Assembly: GCF_004519315.1 (NCBI RefSeq)
Contig: NZ_SOZE01000003.1
Location: 1 to 64,000, forward strand
Direction of reading: 5' to 3'
Source: Mucilaginibacter psychrotolerans
GTDB taxonomy: Bacteria > Bacteroidota > Bacteroidia > Sphingobacteriales > Sphingobacteriaceae
DNA: 64,000 nt
Position 1 is the stretch's first letter. Each line of letters opens with the position of its first letter. Below, in pieces: positions 8,613-16,433 of this stretch. A program made the translations under genes and the position numbers. The notes under the pieces are model-generated. The model was not told where the DNA came from, searched no databases, and saw nothing but the letters and a program-made list of their open reading frames with translations.

Positions 8613-9464
8613 ATGCTAATTAATTTTATGAAATTGCTTCTTCGTTATAAATCAATGGGAGCTGATTGCTATACATATAAACTGAACCCCGAAAAATTGC
8701 GGGGCAATTTGACCATTGCCTTAACAGACATTAGAAAATCCCCACCCTTTTATCGACATTTGGGGGCTTTGCAGGAAGAAGTTAATAATAGTGAGCACTA
8801 TAAAGGAGATTACTACGATGATTTTCGTCAATCCTTGGACTTATCTACGATACTTAATGCGTTGGCCGATATTGAAAATTTAGGAACATCAGCTTATTTA
8901 GGTATCATTTTAAATTGGATATGGATTGTAGAAGACTTGGGTTGCTTAAGTGAAGATGAATTTGTTGCGAAGTTATCATACTATGGTTTCGAACTGATAT
9001 TCTATCTGCATGAAAAAGACGTATGTTGGGTGTATATGAATCAAATCGACTCTTACGCCTACTTTAACAATGTAGAAGAGCCTAAAACCTATGATGGAGA
9101 ATATTCTTTACTGACAAACAAATTCCACAGGAATTACTTACAGTATTTGCTGGCGGTATTGAGAAAAGTATATTTGGATGAGAAGTATCCATATTCCCCA
9201 AAGCGACATTATGGTGACGGCAATAGTTTTATAAGAAATTATAAGGGGCTCGATAAATACGAAACCGCAGCAGAGATGGCATTGTCAGAAATAAGAGAAG
9301 AGAATATTACTGAAGACCTCGTTGAAGCAACGGAACTCCATTACAGACGAAGCCCCACTGCCAGCCATTATTACGTAGCCGAATATTTATTCTCTGATAT
9401 AGTAGAACTACAAAACAAATTGGAGGATTATGACGGCAAAATATTTATTCACTACAGCTTTTGA
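8613..9464 (+). CDS. Unrecognised 283-residue protein, possible transferred cassette
   Basis: I do not recognise a family. The product is soluble, without signal peptide or clear membrane helix, and acidic with many aromatic residues (YYVAEYLF, YNNVEE-like stretches). An alternative ATG at 8628 would drop only five residues. The codons are visibly richer in A and T than those of the neighbours, and the gene stands alone on the plus strand between minus-strand genes. A 16-bp perfect inverted repeat brackets it, starting 28 nt upstream of the chosen ATG and ending 28 nt past the stop. This layout suggests a cassette acquired or mobilised as a unit, but no transposase or defence motif is visible. 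Confidence 0.7.
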   Translation: MLINFMKLLLRYKSMGADCYTYKLNPEKLRGNLTIALTDIRKSPPFYRHLGALQEEVNNSEHYKGDYYDDFRQSLDLSTILNALADIENLGTSAYLGIILNWIWIVEDLGCLSEDEFVAKLSYYGFELIFYLHEKDVCWVYMNQIDSYAYFNNVEEPKTYDGEYSLLTNKFHRNYLQYLLAVLRKVYLDEKYPYSPKRHYGDGNSFIRNYKGLDKYETAAEMALSEIREENITEDLVEATELHYRRSPTASHYYVAEYLFSDIVELQNKLEDYDGKIFIHYSF

Positions 9465-9476
9465 AATCTGCTCTTT

Positions 9477-9492
9477 GCGCCTTTGCGTGAAA
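9477..9492. repeat. Right arm of the 16-bp inverted repeat
   Basis: GCGCCTTTGCGTGAAA pairs perfectly with 8570-8585. It lies in the 35-bp gap between two convergent genes and ends 8 nt from the stop of the SAM hydrolase gene, so it could also serve as part of a 3' end signal. Confidence 0.8.
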
Positions 9493-9499
9493 ATAACTT

Positions 9500-10276
9500 T
9501 TACCTAAACTCAATAATCACGCTATCCCCAACATTCAAACCCAACAATCCGCTGGCGTTACCTTTGTTTATCGCAATCTCCAGGTGGTCGCTGATGCCGA
9601 AGAGGCAAAGCTTTTCGCCTTCGGGTACTTCGTTATAATGCCAGCTGAGGTGGGTAATGGTTTCGTTGCGCTTGAAGGACAAAACGAAACGGCGCCCTTG
9701 CTGCACGCGGTTGAAGAATTCCTTGGTGATGTTGGTAATTACGTTCTGGAACGAATCGATATAGATCACCACACCGCGTATCAAATTATTGTCGATAACC
9801 GGGTGCAGGTTGGTTTTGTTTTCCACATCGCTTACCGGCAAACCAATTTCGGCCAGTTGGCCGCCTTTTGCAAGGTGGCAGGCAGCTTTTACAAAGATAT
9901 CCGCAAGTGGGAAATGCAGGAATTTAAGGTCCTGCATAATGTTGATCTCTACAATCTCTTGTGGCTCAGCATCAAACATCAAAGAAAAGATGCCGTTATC
10001 GGCCCCCACAAAAAAGTGGTTCTTATAGCGCACAGCCAGGTACCGGGTGGCGTTGTTGTAAACGGTATCGATACCAATGAGGTGCACCGTGTTATCGGGG
10101 AAATAGTAGAAGCTGTTTTTGAGGATAAATGCCGCCTGTTGCACGTTGAAAGCCGACACATTGTTGGTAATATCTACAATGTTTACTGTTGGCAACAACT
10201 TTAAAATACTACCTTTAAGGGCAGCCTGATAAATATCTTTATCGCCCAGATCGGTAGTTAAAGTTATAATCGCCAT
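9500..10276 (-). CDS. SAM hydroxide adenosyltransferase (DUF62 family)
   Basis: The 258-residue protein opens with ITLTTDLGDKDIYQAALKG, the nucleotide-binding start of the DUF62 family, and keeps the GIDTVYNN and ADNGIFS segments. Characterised members hydrolyse S-adenosylmethionine to adenosine and methionine, and relatives are the fluorinase and chlorinase. The length is usual for the family, and hydrolase rather than halogenase activity is expected from the context. It is cytoplasmic. It is divergent from phoH across a 102-bp A+T-rich gap and convergent with the unknown gene on its other side. Confidence 0.88.
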   Translation of the reverse strand: MAIITLTTDLGDKDIYQAALKGSILKLLPTVNIVDITNNVSAFNVQQAAFILKNSFYYFPDNTVHLIGIDTVYNNATRYLAVRYKNHFFVGADNGIFSLMFDAEPQEIVEINIMQDLKFLHFPLADIFVKAACHLAKGGQLAEIGLPVSDVENKTNLHPVIDNNLIRGVVIYIDSFQNVITNITKEFFNRVQQGRRFVLSFKRNETITHLSWHYNEVPEGEKLCLFGISDHLEIAINKGNASGLLGLNVGDSVIIEFR

Positions 10277-10378
10277 TAATTTTATAAATATTTATTGCTA
10301 ATCTTGTGTGAGCATTTAAAGGTGCAAATATTCAATTTTTAATTCATAAAAATCTGCCATCGAAAAAATCAATTAGTA

Positions 10379-11344
10379 TTGAACGAGCTAAAACTATCTA
10401 TTGAACATGTAAACCCCGCTGTTTTGTGGGGCCCGAATAACGATCATTTCGAGATACTCAAGAAGCAATATCCTAAGCTTAAAATAGTTGCGCGCGGCAG
10501 CGATGTAAAGGTTTTGGGCGATGAAGCCGAACTGGCACTGTTCCAGGATAAGTTTGACCGGCTGGTGCAGCACCTGGAGAAATACGAAAGCCTTAACACA
10601 ATTGATGTGGAGCGCATTTTGGGTGCTAAGCCTAAACCCGCATCATCAACCGGCGAGCCTGCTGCAGCAGATAAATTTGCCAGCGGCGAGGTATTGGTTT
10701 TTGGTCCGAATGGTGTAATGGTACGTGCCCGCACTACCAATCAGCACCGCATGGTTGATGGTATCGGCAAGAACGATATCCTTTTTGCTATCGGCCCCGC
10801 AGGCACCGGCAAAACCTATACCGCGGTTGCCCTGGCTGTACGTGCGCTCAAAAACAAAGAGATAAAACGCATTATCCTAACACGTCCGGCTGTAGAGGCA
10901 GGAGAGAACCTTGGCTTTTTGCCGGGTGATCTGAAAGAAAAAATCGACCCGTACCTGCGCCCGCTTTACGATGCGCTGGACGATATGATACCCGCCGAAA
11001 AGCTGAAACTTTACCTGGAGAACCGCACCATAGAGATTGCCCCGCTGGCATTTATGCGTGGTCGTACACTGGATAACTGCTTCGTGATATTGGATGAGGC
11101 GCAGAACGCTACCGATATGCAGCTAAAGATGTTCCTGACCCGTATGGGGCCATCGGCCAAATTCATCGTAACCGGCGACGTAACGCAGATAGATTTGCCC
11201 AAAAAACAGCAATCGGGCCTGTACACTGCCCTGCGCATCCTTACCGACATCAAGGGTATCGACATCGTTTACCTGAGCGGAGAGGACGTAGTAAGGCACA
11301 AACTGGTACGCAGGATACTGGAAGCTTACGGGGATATACAATAA
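10379..11344 (+). CDS. phoH: PhoH family ATPase
   Basis: The 321-residue protein has Walker A GPAGTGKT at residues 139-146 and Walker B CFVILDEAQN near 237, with the family segment LTRPAVEAGENLGFLPGD. PhoH-like proteins are cytoplasmic ATPases linked to RNA metabolism; in other bacteria they are often found with ybeY. The start is TTG at 10379-10381, giving MNELKLS, the expected N-terminus. No ATG upstream can serve, and no Shine-Dalgarno sequence is visible. A repeat-filled 158-nt gap separates it from purC. Confidence 0.92.
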   Translation: MNELKLSIEHVNPAVLWGPNNDHFEILKKQYPKLKIVARGSDVKVLGDEAELALFQDKFDRLVQHLEKYESLNTIDVERILGAKPKPASSTGEPAAADKFASGEVLVFGPNGVMVRARTTNQHRMVDGIGKNDILFAIGPAGTGKTYTAVALAVRALKNKEIKRIILTRPAVEAGENLGFLPGDLKEKIDPYLRPLYDALDDMIPAEKLKLYLENRTIEIAPLAFMRGRTLDNCFVILDEAQNATDMQLKMFLTRMGPSAKFIVTGDVTQIDLPKKQQSGLYTALRILTDIKGIDIVYLSGEDVVRHKLVRRILEAYGDIQ

Positions 11345-11357
11345 CATAGAGGCAAGA

Positions 11358-11492
11358 AGTCAAGAATCAAGAGACAAGAAATTAATCGTTCCTGTGTCTT
11401 GATTTTCGACTCGAACAATCTTAAATATAGATAAGAAACCAGGAACCAAGAGATAAGATGTTTTTGTCTTGATTCTTGACTCTCACAATCTT
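11358..11492. repeat. Dispersed repeat with TCTTGATTCTTGACT words
   Basis: AGTCAAGAATCAAGA (11358-11372) is the exact reverse complement of TCTTGATTCTTGACT (11467-11481). In addition 11396-11422 and 11466-11492 are near-identical direct repeats, both running from GTCTTGATT to ACAATCTT. The element fills the gap between phoH and purC, so purC is probably not simply read through from phoH. Confidence 0.75.
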
Positions 11493-11502
11493 GATTCTAA
11501 CA

Positions 11503-12447
11503 ATGGACGCTATAAAAGAAACACATTTCAATTTCGAAGGGCAAACCGCCTTTTATAAAGGCAAGGTGCGCGATGTATATACCATTGCCGATAAATACCT
11601 GGCCATGGTTGTTACCGACAGGATTTCAGCATTCGACGTAGTATTGCCCGAGCCCATCCCATATAAAGGGCAGGTGCTTAATCAAATCGCTGCCAAATTT
11701 TTAAAGGCTACTGCCGATATTGTGCCCAATTGGGTAGTAAGCGTACCCGACCCCAGCGTTACCATTGGCCGCATATGCGAGCCTTTTAAGGTAGAGATGG
11801 TGATACGCGGCTATTTGGCCGGCCATGCCGCGCGTGAATACGCCTTGGGCAAACGACAGGTATGCGGTGTAAGCTTGCCTGAGGGCCTTAAGGAAAACGA
11901 CATCCTGCCCGAGCCTATCATCACCCCGACCACCAAAGCATCAGTAGGGCACGATGAGGACATCTCGCGAGAAGATATTTTGGCACGCGGTATCGTTAGC
12001 GAAGCCGATTACGTTCAACTGGAGAATTACACTCGTCAACTTTTTGCCCGCGGTACCGAGATTGCGGCAGGGCAGGGGCTTATATTGGTCGATACCAAGT
12101 ACGAGTTTGGCAAAATAGGCGATACCATTTACCTGATAGACGAAATACACACGCCCGATTCATCGCGCTATTTTTATAGTGATGGCTACCACGAACGCCA
12201 GGCCAACAACGAGCCGCAAAAACAACTCTCCAAAGAATTTGTGCGCAGGTGGCTGATAGAGAACGGCTTCCAGGGTAAAGATGGACAGGTAGTGCCCGAA
12301 ATGACCCGCGAGATAGTACTATCCATCTCTGAAAGGTATATCGAACTGTATCAGCAGATTACCGGCGAAGCATTCGAAAAGCCGGGCGATGAGGATGTTT
12401 TGCAAAGGGTAGAACGGCACATTAATACCGCGCTGGCCGGGCTGTAA
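11503..12447 (+). CDS. purC: Phosphoribosylaminoimidazole-succinocarboxamide synthase
   Basis: The ATG at 11503-11505 gives MDAIKETHF and a 314-residue protein. The nine residues of a longer frame come from the upstream repeat and are discarded. Family segments include YKGKVRDVY (phosphate loop), [20 protein letters not shown] and DTKYEFG. The enzyme joins CAIR and aspartate with ATP to make SAICAR, in de novo purine synthesis. It has the longer C-terminal form common in Bacteroidota. No other purine gene lies nearby, so it is probably a single-gene unit. Confidence 0.95.
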   Translation: MDAIKETHFNFEGQTAFYKGKVRDVYTIADKYLAMVVTDRISAFDVVLPEPIPYKGQVLNQIAAKFLKATADIVPNWVVSVPDPSVTIGRICEPFKVEMVIRGYLAGHAAREYALGKRQVCGVSLPEGLKENDILPEPIITPTTKASVGHDEDISREDILARGIVSEADYVQLENYTRQLFARGTEIAAGQGLILVDTKYEFGKIGDTIYLIDEIHTPDSSRYFYSDGYHERQANNEPQKQLSKEFVRRWLIENGFQGKDGQVVPEMTREIVLSISERYIELYQQITGEAFEKPGDEDVLQRVERHINTALAGL

Positions 12448-12500
12448 TTTTTTTAATTAAACATAAATAAATTATATCTTAGCTTTTTAAATATCCCAAA

Positions 12501-12878
12501 ATGAAATATACGGTTGATAAGCACGAGAAATATATCCTTATTAAGCTTAACGAATCAAAACTTAACTCGCTGATTACGCCGCAGCTTAAATCAGAACTGA
12601 TAATGATCAATACTGAGGGTCAGCGTAATATTGTGCTGGATCTATCGCAGGTAAAATTTGCCGATTCATCGGGCTTAAGTAGCTTATTGGTTGGCCACCG
12701 CCTGTGCAAAAATGCAAACGGCTCTTTCATTTTGGCGGGTCTTAACGATGCTGTTGCCCGTTTGGTCACCATTTCGCAACTAGATAACGTACTTTCTGTA
12801 GTGCCTACCTGCGAGGAAGCTATTGACCTTATTTTTATGGAAGAGATAGAGAAGGAATTGAAAAGAGAAATCAGGTAA
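12501..12878 (+). CDS. STAS-domain anti-anti-sigma-like protein
   Basis: This 125-residue STAS protein carries DSSGL at residues 55-59, with Ser56 as the likely phospho-acceptor of a partner-switching kinase. STAS proteins of this type bind an anti-sigma or serine kinase when unphosphorylated. It ends 18 nt before the RNase Z gene, and the two are probably co-transcribed. No kinase or phosphatase gene is nearby; the nearest partner-switching genes in this window are at 42.4-44.5 kb. Compared with short SpoIIAA proteins, a charged tail (EEIEKELKREIR) is added. Confidence 0.87.
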   Translation: MKYTVDKHEKYILIKLNESKLNSLITPQLKSELIMINTEGQRNIVLDLSQVKFADSSGLSSLLVGHRLCKNANGSFILAGLNDAVARLVTISQLDNVLSVVPTCEEAIDLIFMEEIEKELKREIR

Positions 12879-12896
12879 TTTTTTGGCCCACCCGGT

Positions 12897-13814
12897 ATGA
12901 AATTCGAAGTAACAATACTGGGCAGCAGCTCTGCAACTCCCATATTTAACCGTAACCCCACGGCGCAGGTACTTAATATCAATGAGAAGTTGTACCTGGT
13001 TGATTGCGCCGAAGGTACGCAGCAGCAGATGCTGCGTTTCGACGTAAAGGCCAGCAGGATTGATTATATTTTTATCAGTCACCTGCATGGTGATCATTAC
13101 CTCGGGCTGGTGGGTCTGTTATCGTCCATGCATCTCAATGGCCGCAAAAAGCCTGTAAAGCTTTTTTGCCCGCCCGCACTTAAAGAAATTATCGATCTGC
13201 AGCTTAAGTACTCGGAGACCACGTTACACTACCCGCTGGAATACGTTTTTACAAGCGACGAGAAACCGATGGTAATACTGGATAACCAGGATGTTACCGT
13301 GGAAACCATACCGTTGGATCACCGCATCACTACCACGGGCTTCCTGTTCAGGCAGAAGAAACGGCAGCGTAAGCTCATTAAAGAGAAAGTGGAGGAGCTT
13401 GGTATACCGGTACCTTATTACACTTCGTTAAAAAAAGGCCGCGATTACGAGGCGCCGGATGGGACCATCTACAAAAACGATACGCTCACTATAGATTCTG
13501 ATGCGCCCAAATCATACGCCTATTGCTCAGATACACTGTATAACCCCAGGTATTTTGCGCAGATAGCTTATTCTGATTTGCTATACCATGAGGCTACCTT
13601 TTTGAATGATATGCTGGATAGGGCCGCTATAACCCACCATACAACCGCGCTACAGGCGGCAGAAGTAGCATTGAAAACGAATGCAGGCAAATTAATTATC
13701 GGGCATTTTTCGGCACGTTACAAAACCCTTAACGAACTGCTGGACGAAGCCCAAAGCGTGTTCCCCAATACCGAGCTGGCCATAGAGGGGAAAACATTCG
13801 TTATTTCGGAGTAA
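12897..13814 (+). CDS. rnz: Ribonuclease Z
   Basis: The 305-residue protein opens MKFEVTILGSSSATP and carries HLHGDH at residues 62-67, the zinc motif of the tRNase Z family. A later AITHHTTALQAA segment and GHFSARY near the C-terminus supply further ligands. It removes 3' trailers from tRNA precursors in the cytoplasm. Start and length fit the short bacterial RNase Z. It follows the STAS gene closely, a pairing I recall from other Sphingobacteriales but cannot check here. Confidence 0.93.
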   Translation: MKFEVTILGSSSATPIFNRNPTAQVLNINEKLYLVDCAEGTQQQMLRFDVKASRIDYIFISHLHGDHYLGLVGLLSSMHLNGRKKPVKLFCPPALKEIIDLQLKYSETTLHYPLEYVFTSDEKPMVILDNQDVTVETIPLDHRITTTGFLFRQKKRQRKLIKEKVEELGIPVPYYTSLKKGRDYEAPDGTIYKNDTLTIDSDAPKSYAYCSDTLYNPRYFAQIAYSDLLYHEATFLNDMLDRAAITHHTTALQAAEVALKTNAGKLIIGHFSARYKTLNELLDEAQSVFPNTELAIEGKTFVISE

Positions 13815-13884
13815 GGCTGGTGTGCCGTGGATAGTGAGTAGATAATGGCGATTAGAGAATGGGAAATGTTTGTTGCGAATGGTT

Positions 13885-13947
13885 ATCTCCAACCCTTTTA
13901 ACCTTTTCAACCTTTCTAACTTTATTCAACTTCTCTCAACCTCCTCA
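13885..13947. repeat. Pyrimidine-rich AACCTTTT-type repeat tract
   Basis: The gap between rnz and moaE holds a run of short near-copies of the word AACCTTTTC, drifting to AACTTCTCTC. It reads as tandem CT-rich DNA with few G bases up to the end of moaE. No hairpin or frame is seen. Confidence 0.5.
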
Positions 13948-14364
13948 AGGATGCGCGGCTACCCATACTTCACCGTCCTCAAAAAACTCTTTTTTCCAGA
14001 TGGGGACCGTCTGCTTAAGTGTATCTATAATGTAGCGGCAGGCCTCGAAAGCGGCATCGCGATGCGCTGCAGATACGGCAATAATTACAGGTACTTCACC
14101 CACTTGCAATACGCCGATACGGTGATGCACCAGTACTTTCTGTACCGGCCATAGTTCAAGCGTTTGTTGAATAATTTTATTTATCTCGCTGATTGCCATA
14201 GGTATATAGGCTTCGAATTCCAGCTTCAATACAGGCCTTCCTTTGGTAGCATTGCGAACGGTGCCTATAAAAACATCGATCCCGCCGGATTGCGGCGACA
14301 TTACCCAATCGATACAGGCGCCGACGTCCAGAGGCTCGGAGAGGATTTTTACTTGCGTATCCAT
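13945..14364 (-). CDS. moaE: Molybdopterin synthase catalytic subunit
   Basis: The 139-residue protein shows the MoaE segments GIDVFIGTVRN, FEAYIPMA, VHHRIGVLQVGE and LKQTVPIWKKE, including the lysines expected in the active site. With thiocarboxylated MoaD it turns precursor Z (cPMP) into molybdopterin. It starts 2 nt after the moaD stop, so the two form a unit. Other Moco genes (moaA, moaC, mogA, moeA) are not in this window. A molybdopterin oxidoreductase that would use the cofactor is encoded about 5 kb away. Confidence 0.92.
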   Translation of the reverse strand: MDTQVKILSEPLDVGACIDWVMSPQSGGIDVFIGTVRNATKGRPVLKLEFEAYIPMAISEINKIIQQTLELWPVQKVLVHHRIGVLQVGEVPVIIAVSAAHRDAAFEACRYIIDTLKQTVPIWKKEFFEDGEVWVAAHP

Positions 14365-14366
14365 AG

Positions 14367-14612
14367 TTATCCTCCGCTTACTGGTGGTATTATGGCTATT
14401 TCGTCTCTTTCCGTCAGCGGTAGGGTGTCTTGCGCGTATTCGTTATTTACGGCAACCATATAACTGGCCAGCTGCTTCAGGCGGGGATAGGTCTGCTCTA
14501 GCCGGGCTTTCAAATCGCCCGCGCTGGAATCGTCGGACAGGTCCACATTTAGTGTACTCGCACCAAAGATATCTTTAGCTATGCCGAATGCCAGTATCTC
14601 TATTTTTATCAC
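14367..14612 (-). CDS. moaD: Molybdopterin synthase sulfur carrier subunit
   Basis: This 81-residue ubiquitin-fold protein ends in PPVSGG, the Gly-Gly tail that is adenylated and thiocarboxylated for sulfur transfer to MoaE. The start is GTG at 14610-14612, giving MIKIEILAFG, typical for MoaD. No ATG lies in a better place. It is the first gene of the moaD-moaE pair. Confidence 0.9.
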   Translation of the reverse strand: MIKIEILAFGIAKDIFGASTLNVDLSDDSSAGDLKARLEQTYPRLKQLASYMVAVNNEYAQDTLPLTERDEIAIIPPVSGG

Positions 14613-14668
14613 CTTACAAATATGCGATTATCCGACCTTATTCAATCACAATCTATCGAACAGAATAT

Positions 14669-15076
14669 TTATTTCCCGCCCCGGTATGCAGCCAGTAAAT
14701 CATTAACCAATATACCGTTAATTGTCATACCACGCGTTTCACAATCGCTGATCGCTACGTTGCTTAAGTCACAATTGCTGATGGTGCTGCCGTTGAGGTC
14801 GCTGTCCTCAAACCTTAAGGGGCGTTGTTTCGCAGTAGGGTCATAATAGGGGTGGTCTTTGGGGGGCATGCCTATGTTGTGTATGAATGCCCCGCCTAAT
14901 TGTGCTCCCTCTATCTCCAGATCGCTCAGGTTGGCGTTGGTTATTTTCACTCCTGTTGCCGATACATCTTCCATCATTAGGTTATTAAGGCAAGCCATCC
15001 TGATGGTAGAGCCACTTAGATTTGCTTCTTCTACGTTAAGTTTTTTTGCGTCGTTTATAATATCCAGGGTTTGCAT
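14669..15076 (-). CDS. Pentapeptide-repeat protein
   Basis: The 135-residue protein is built mainly from A(N/D)LSx repeats (EEANLSGSTI, ITNANLSDLEI, LNGSTISNCDLS), which fold as a right-handed quadrilateral beta-helix. A loop with PPKDHPYYDPTAK interrupts the helix near residue 75. The C-terminus NGILVNDLLAAY is not part of the helix. No signal peptide is present, so it is probably cytoplasmic. Members such as MfpA mimic DNA and protect gyrase, but many have no known role; none can be assigned here. Confidence 0.8.
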   Translation of the reverse strand: MQTLDIINDAKKLNVEEANLSGSTIRMACLNNLMMEDVSATGVKITNANLSDLEIEGAQLGGAFIHNIGMPPKDHPYYDPTAKQRPLRFEDSDLNGSTISNCDLSNVAISDCETRGMTINGILVNDLLAAYRGGK

Positions 15077-15165
15077 TTTACTGTTGTTTTAACACAAATA
15101 TCTGCAATATACAGTATTGTGTAAGGTGCGGTTGCGACAATAGACAGGCGTTTTGCGCCCTGCCC

Positions 15166-15588
15166 TTATTCGCCCCAAGCAGTTATTATCAGGCTGCGTT
15201 GCCCGCCATGGTTACGGTGCTCGCATAAGTAGATTCCCTGCCAGGTACCTAGAGCCAGCCGCCCGTTGCGGATGGGTATAGTTACCGAACAGCCCAGCAT
15301 GGATGCTTTAAGATGGGCGGGCATATCGTCGCTGCCTTCGTCGTCGTGCCGGTAATCGGGGTCGTCCTCGGGTACGGCCTTGTTGAAATACATCTCAAAA
15401 TCCTGCCGAACGGTTGGGTCGGCGTTTTCGTTGATACTCAGCGATGCCGAAGTATGCTGAATAAACACCTGGCATATTCCGGTTTTGAATTCGGCAAGTT
15501 GCGGCATGGCATTAACTACTTCGGATGTAATGATATGGAAGCCCCGGCGATACGGCCTCAGGTGCAGACTTTGCTGATATATTTTCAT
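15166..15588 (-). CDS. YjbQ/UPF0047 family protein
   Basis: The 140-residue protein matches the YjbQ family in length and in HTSASLSINENADPTVRQD and the C-terminal LGTWQGIYLCEHR and R-S-L-I-I-T segments, with several conserved histidines. Some members have weak thiamine phosphate synthase activity, which gives the annotation 'secondary thiamine-phosphate synthase', but the physiological role is not settled. It is a single-gene unit whose upstream region carries the large palindrome at 15684-15727. Confidence 0.85.
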   Translation of the reverse strand: MKIYQQSLHLRPYRRGFHIITSEVVNAMPQLAEFKTGICQVFIQHTSASLSINENADPTVRQDFEMYFNKAVPEDDPDYRHDDEGSDDMPAHLKASMLGCSVTIPIRNGRLALGTWQGIYLCEHRNHGGQRSLIITAWGE

Positions 15589-15656
15589 CTTAAATTAACA
15601 CTGCTTCTTAAAACAAGTTCATGGCAGGCAATATCAGCAAAAAAACAAAAAATAGC

Positions 15657-15687
15657 TTGCTTGCCGAGGCAGTATATATTACATTTG
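15657..15687 (+). promoter_or_regulatory. Candidate promoter with -33 and -7 boxes
   Basis: TTG at 15657-15659 and TACATTTG at 15680-15687 are 20 nt apart and fit the Bacteroidota -33/-7 pattern TTG ... TAnnTTTG. The -7 box overlaps the start of the large palindrome, which would let a bound protein block it. No coding sequence follows on the plus strand before a terminator-like hairpin. Confidence 0.5.
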
Positions 15688-15727
15688 TAATGTATATATA
15701 ATCTATAGATATTATATACATTACAAA
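15684..15727. promoter_or_regulatory. 44-bp A+T-rich palindrome, operator-like
   Basis: TTTGTAATGTATATA (15684-15698) is the exact reverse complement of TATATACATTACAAA (15713-15727). The spacer contains ATCTATAGAT, itself a palindrome. Just to the left, TTACATTTGTAA (15679-15690) is a third palindrome of the TTACA-nn-TGTAA kind recalling BlaI/MecI-type operators. It sits 96 nt upstream of the minus-strand YjbQ gene and on a plus-strand promoter. Confidence 0.65.
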
Positions 15728-15808
15728 TTATCTATTGAGACCCAAAATATTTAGTGCTATTATACTGATCTTATAAAAGCCAAGCCCGTTGCGGAAGCGC
15801 GGGCTTTT
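15693..15808 (+). ncRNA. Possible small RNA of about 115 nt
   Basis: Bounded by the promoter at 15657-15687 and the hairpin with T-run ending at 15808, this stretch has no ORF of note. The 5' half would fold as part of the palindrome. The assignment rests only on the promoter and terminator-like signals. Confidence 0.28.
15782..15808 (+). terminator. Rho-independent terminator-like hairpin
   Basis: AAGCCCG (15782-15788) pairs with CGGGCTT (15800-15806), and a short T-run ends at 15808. No plus-strand gene precedes it except the candidate small RNA. On the minus strand it lies beyond the 3' end of the decayed DUF5020 gene and could have terminated that gene. Confidence 0.6.
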
Positions 15809-15888
15809 ACATTTACAAAAAAACAGCCGGTCAAAATCACTAAAATCATTATTATTAAGGCACCCCGAGAGAGATGCCCTTTCGCCTA

Positions 15889-16318
15889 TCACTTAACAAA
15901 TAGGAGGTAAGCATTGCCTATCTGGAATGGATAGCTCACACCAATTGAATAAGTGTTAGAAATGTAATAGCTGTATTGCCGCGGCGTGGTAATGCCCAAT
16001 CCGCCGCTGTACTACAGATTGATAAATACCTTTGGCCGCCAAAACCGTAGCTCCTGCGAAATCTGCATGTAGTACTTGCCCATGTTACCCCGCTGGCCTG
16101 CGAAATCGGCTTGCAGTTTGAGCAGGAAGGAGCCGGGCCTAATTACGCTTTTACCCGTATCCGGCGTTTTAAAGTACTCGAAATACAGGGGAGGGTATTT
16201 TTTTCGTTACGGCGGAGACCAGCGTGTGGCGTGCGTCCTAATGCAATTGCAACTGCCGGGCTGCGGTAAAAACAGGCAAATGCAGAAAAATTAAGATACG
16301 TAAAGATTTCTTCTTCAC
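15889..16318 (-). pseudogene. Decayed DUF5020-family outer membrane protein gene
   Basis: Read on the minus strand from a GTG at 16316-16318, the frame gives a signal-peptide-like start and then QLQLH, a TAG stop (16238-16240), and RHTLVSAVTKK. A frame change at the seven-base T-run (16198-16204) leads into YFEYFKTPDTGKS, GSFLLKLQADF and GKYYMQISQELRFW. A second TAG (16012-16014) precedes YSGGLGITTPRQYSYY, and the frame stops early at 15889-15891. These pieces follow the order of Sphingobacteriales DUF5020 proteins (Tsx-like barrels), which continue well past this point. The gene thus has two nonsense changes, a frameshift and a lost 3' end. The family name is from memory. Confidence 0.78.
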
Positions 16319-16408
16319 GTATTGTTAATGAATACGATATTGCATGAAACAAAACTAGCGGATCGCAACTATTTTGTGCGGTAACTAAGCGGAAATCTAA
16401 GGGAATTG

Positions 16409-16416
16409 TATATTTG
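16409..16416 (+). promoter_or_regulatory. Candidate -7 box upstream of the membrane protein gene
   Basis: TATATTTG matches TAnnTTTG and lies 17 nt before the ATG at 16434, implying a very short leader. No good -33 TTG is seen. Confidence 0.35.
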
Positions 16417-16433
16417 CTGCCACCAATTGTGAT

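Noticed and set aside
8613..9464. The orphan gene as a defence or toxin-antitoxin component
   Set aside because: No motif, partner gene or promoter pattern of such systems is visible; only its bracketing repeats are unusual.
11396..11492. Direct repeats near purC as a CRISPR-like array
   Set aside because: Only two imperfect copies with a long gap and palindromic content; no cas genes anywhere in the window.
16143..16352. A 69-residue minus-strand frame inside the DUF5020 region
   Set aside because: It is the wrong frame for the conserved protein pieces; the neighbouring frame with two stops and one shift gives recognisable DUF5020 sequence.
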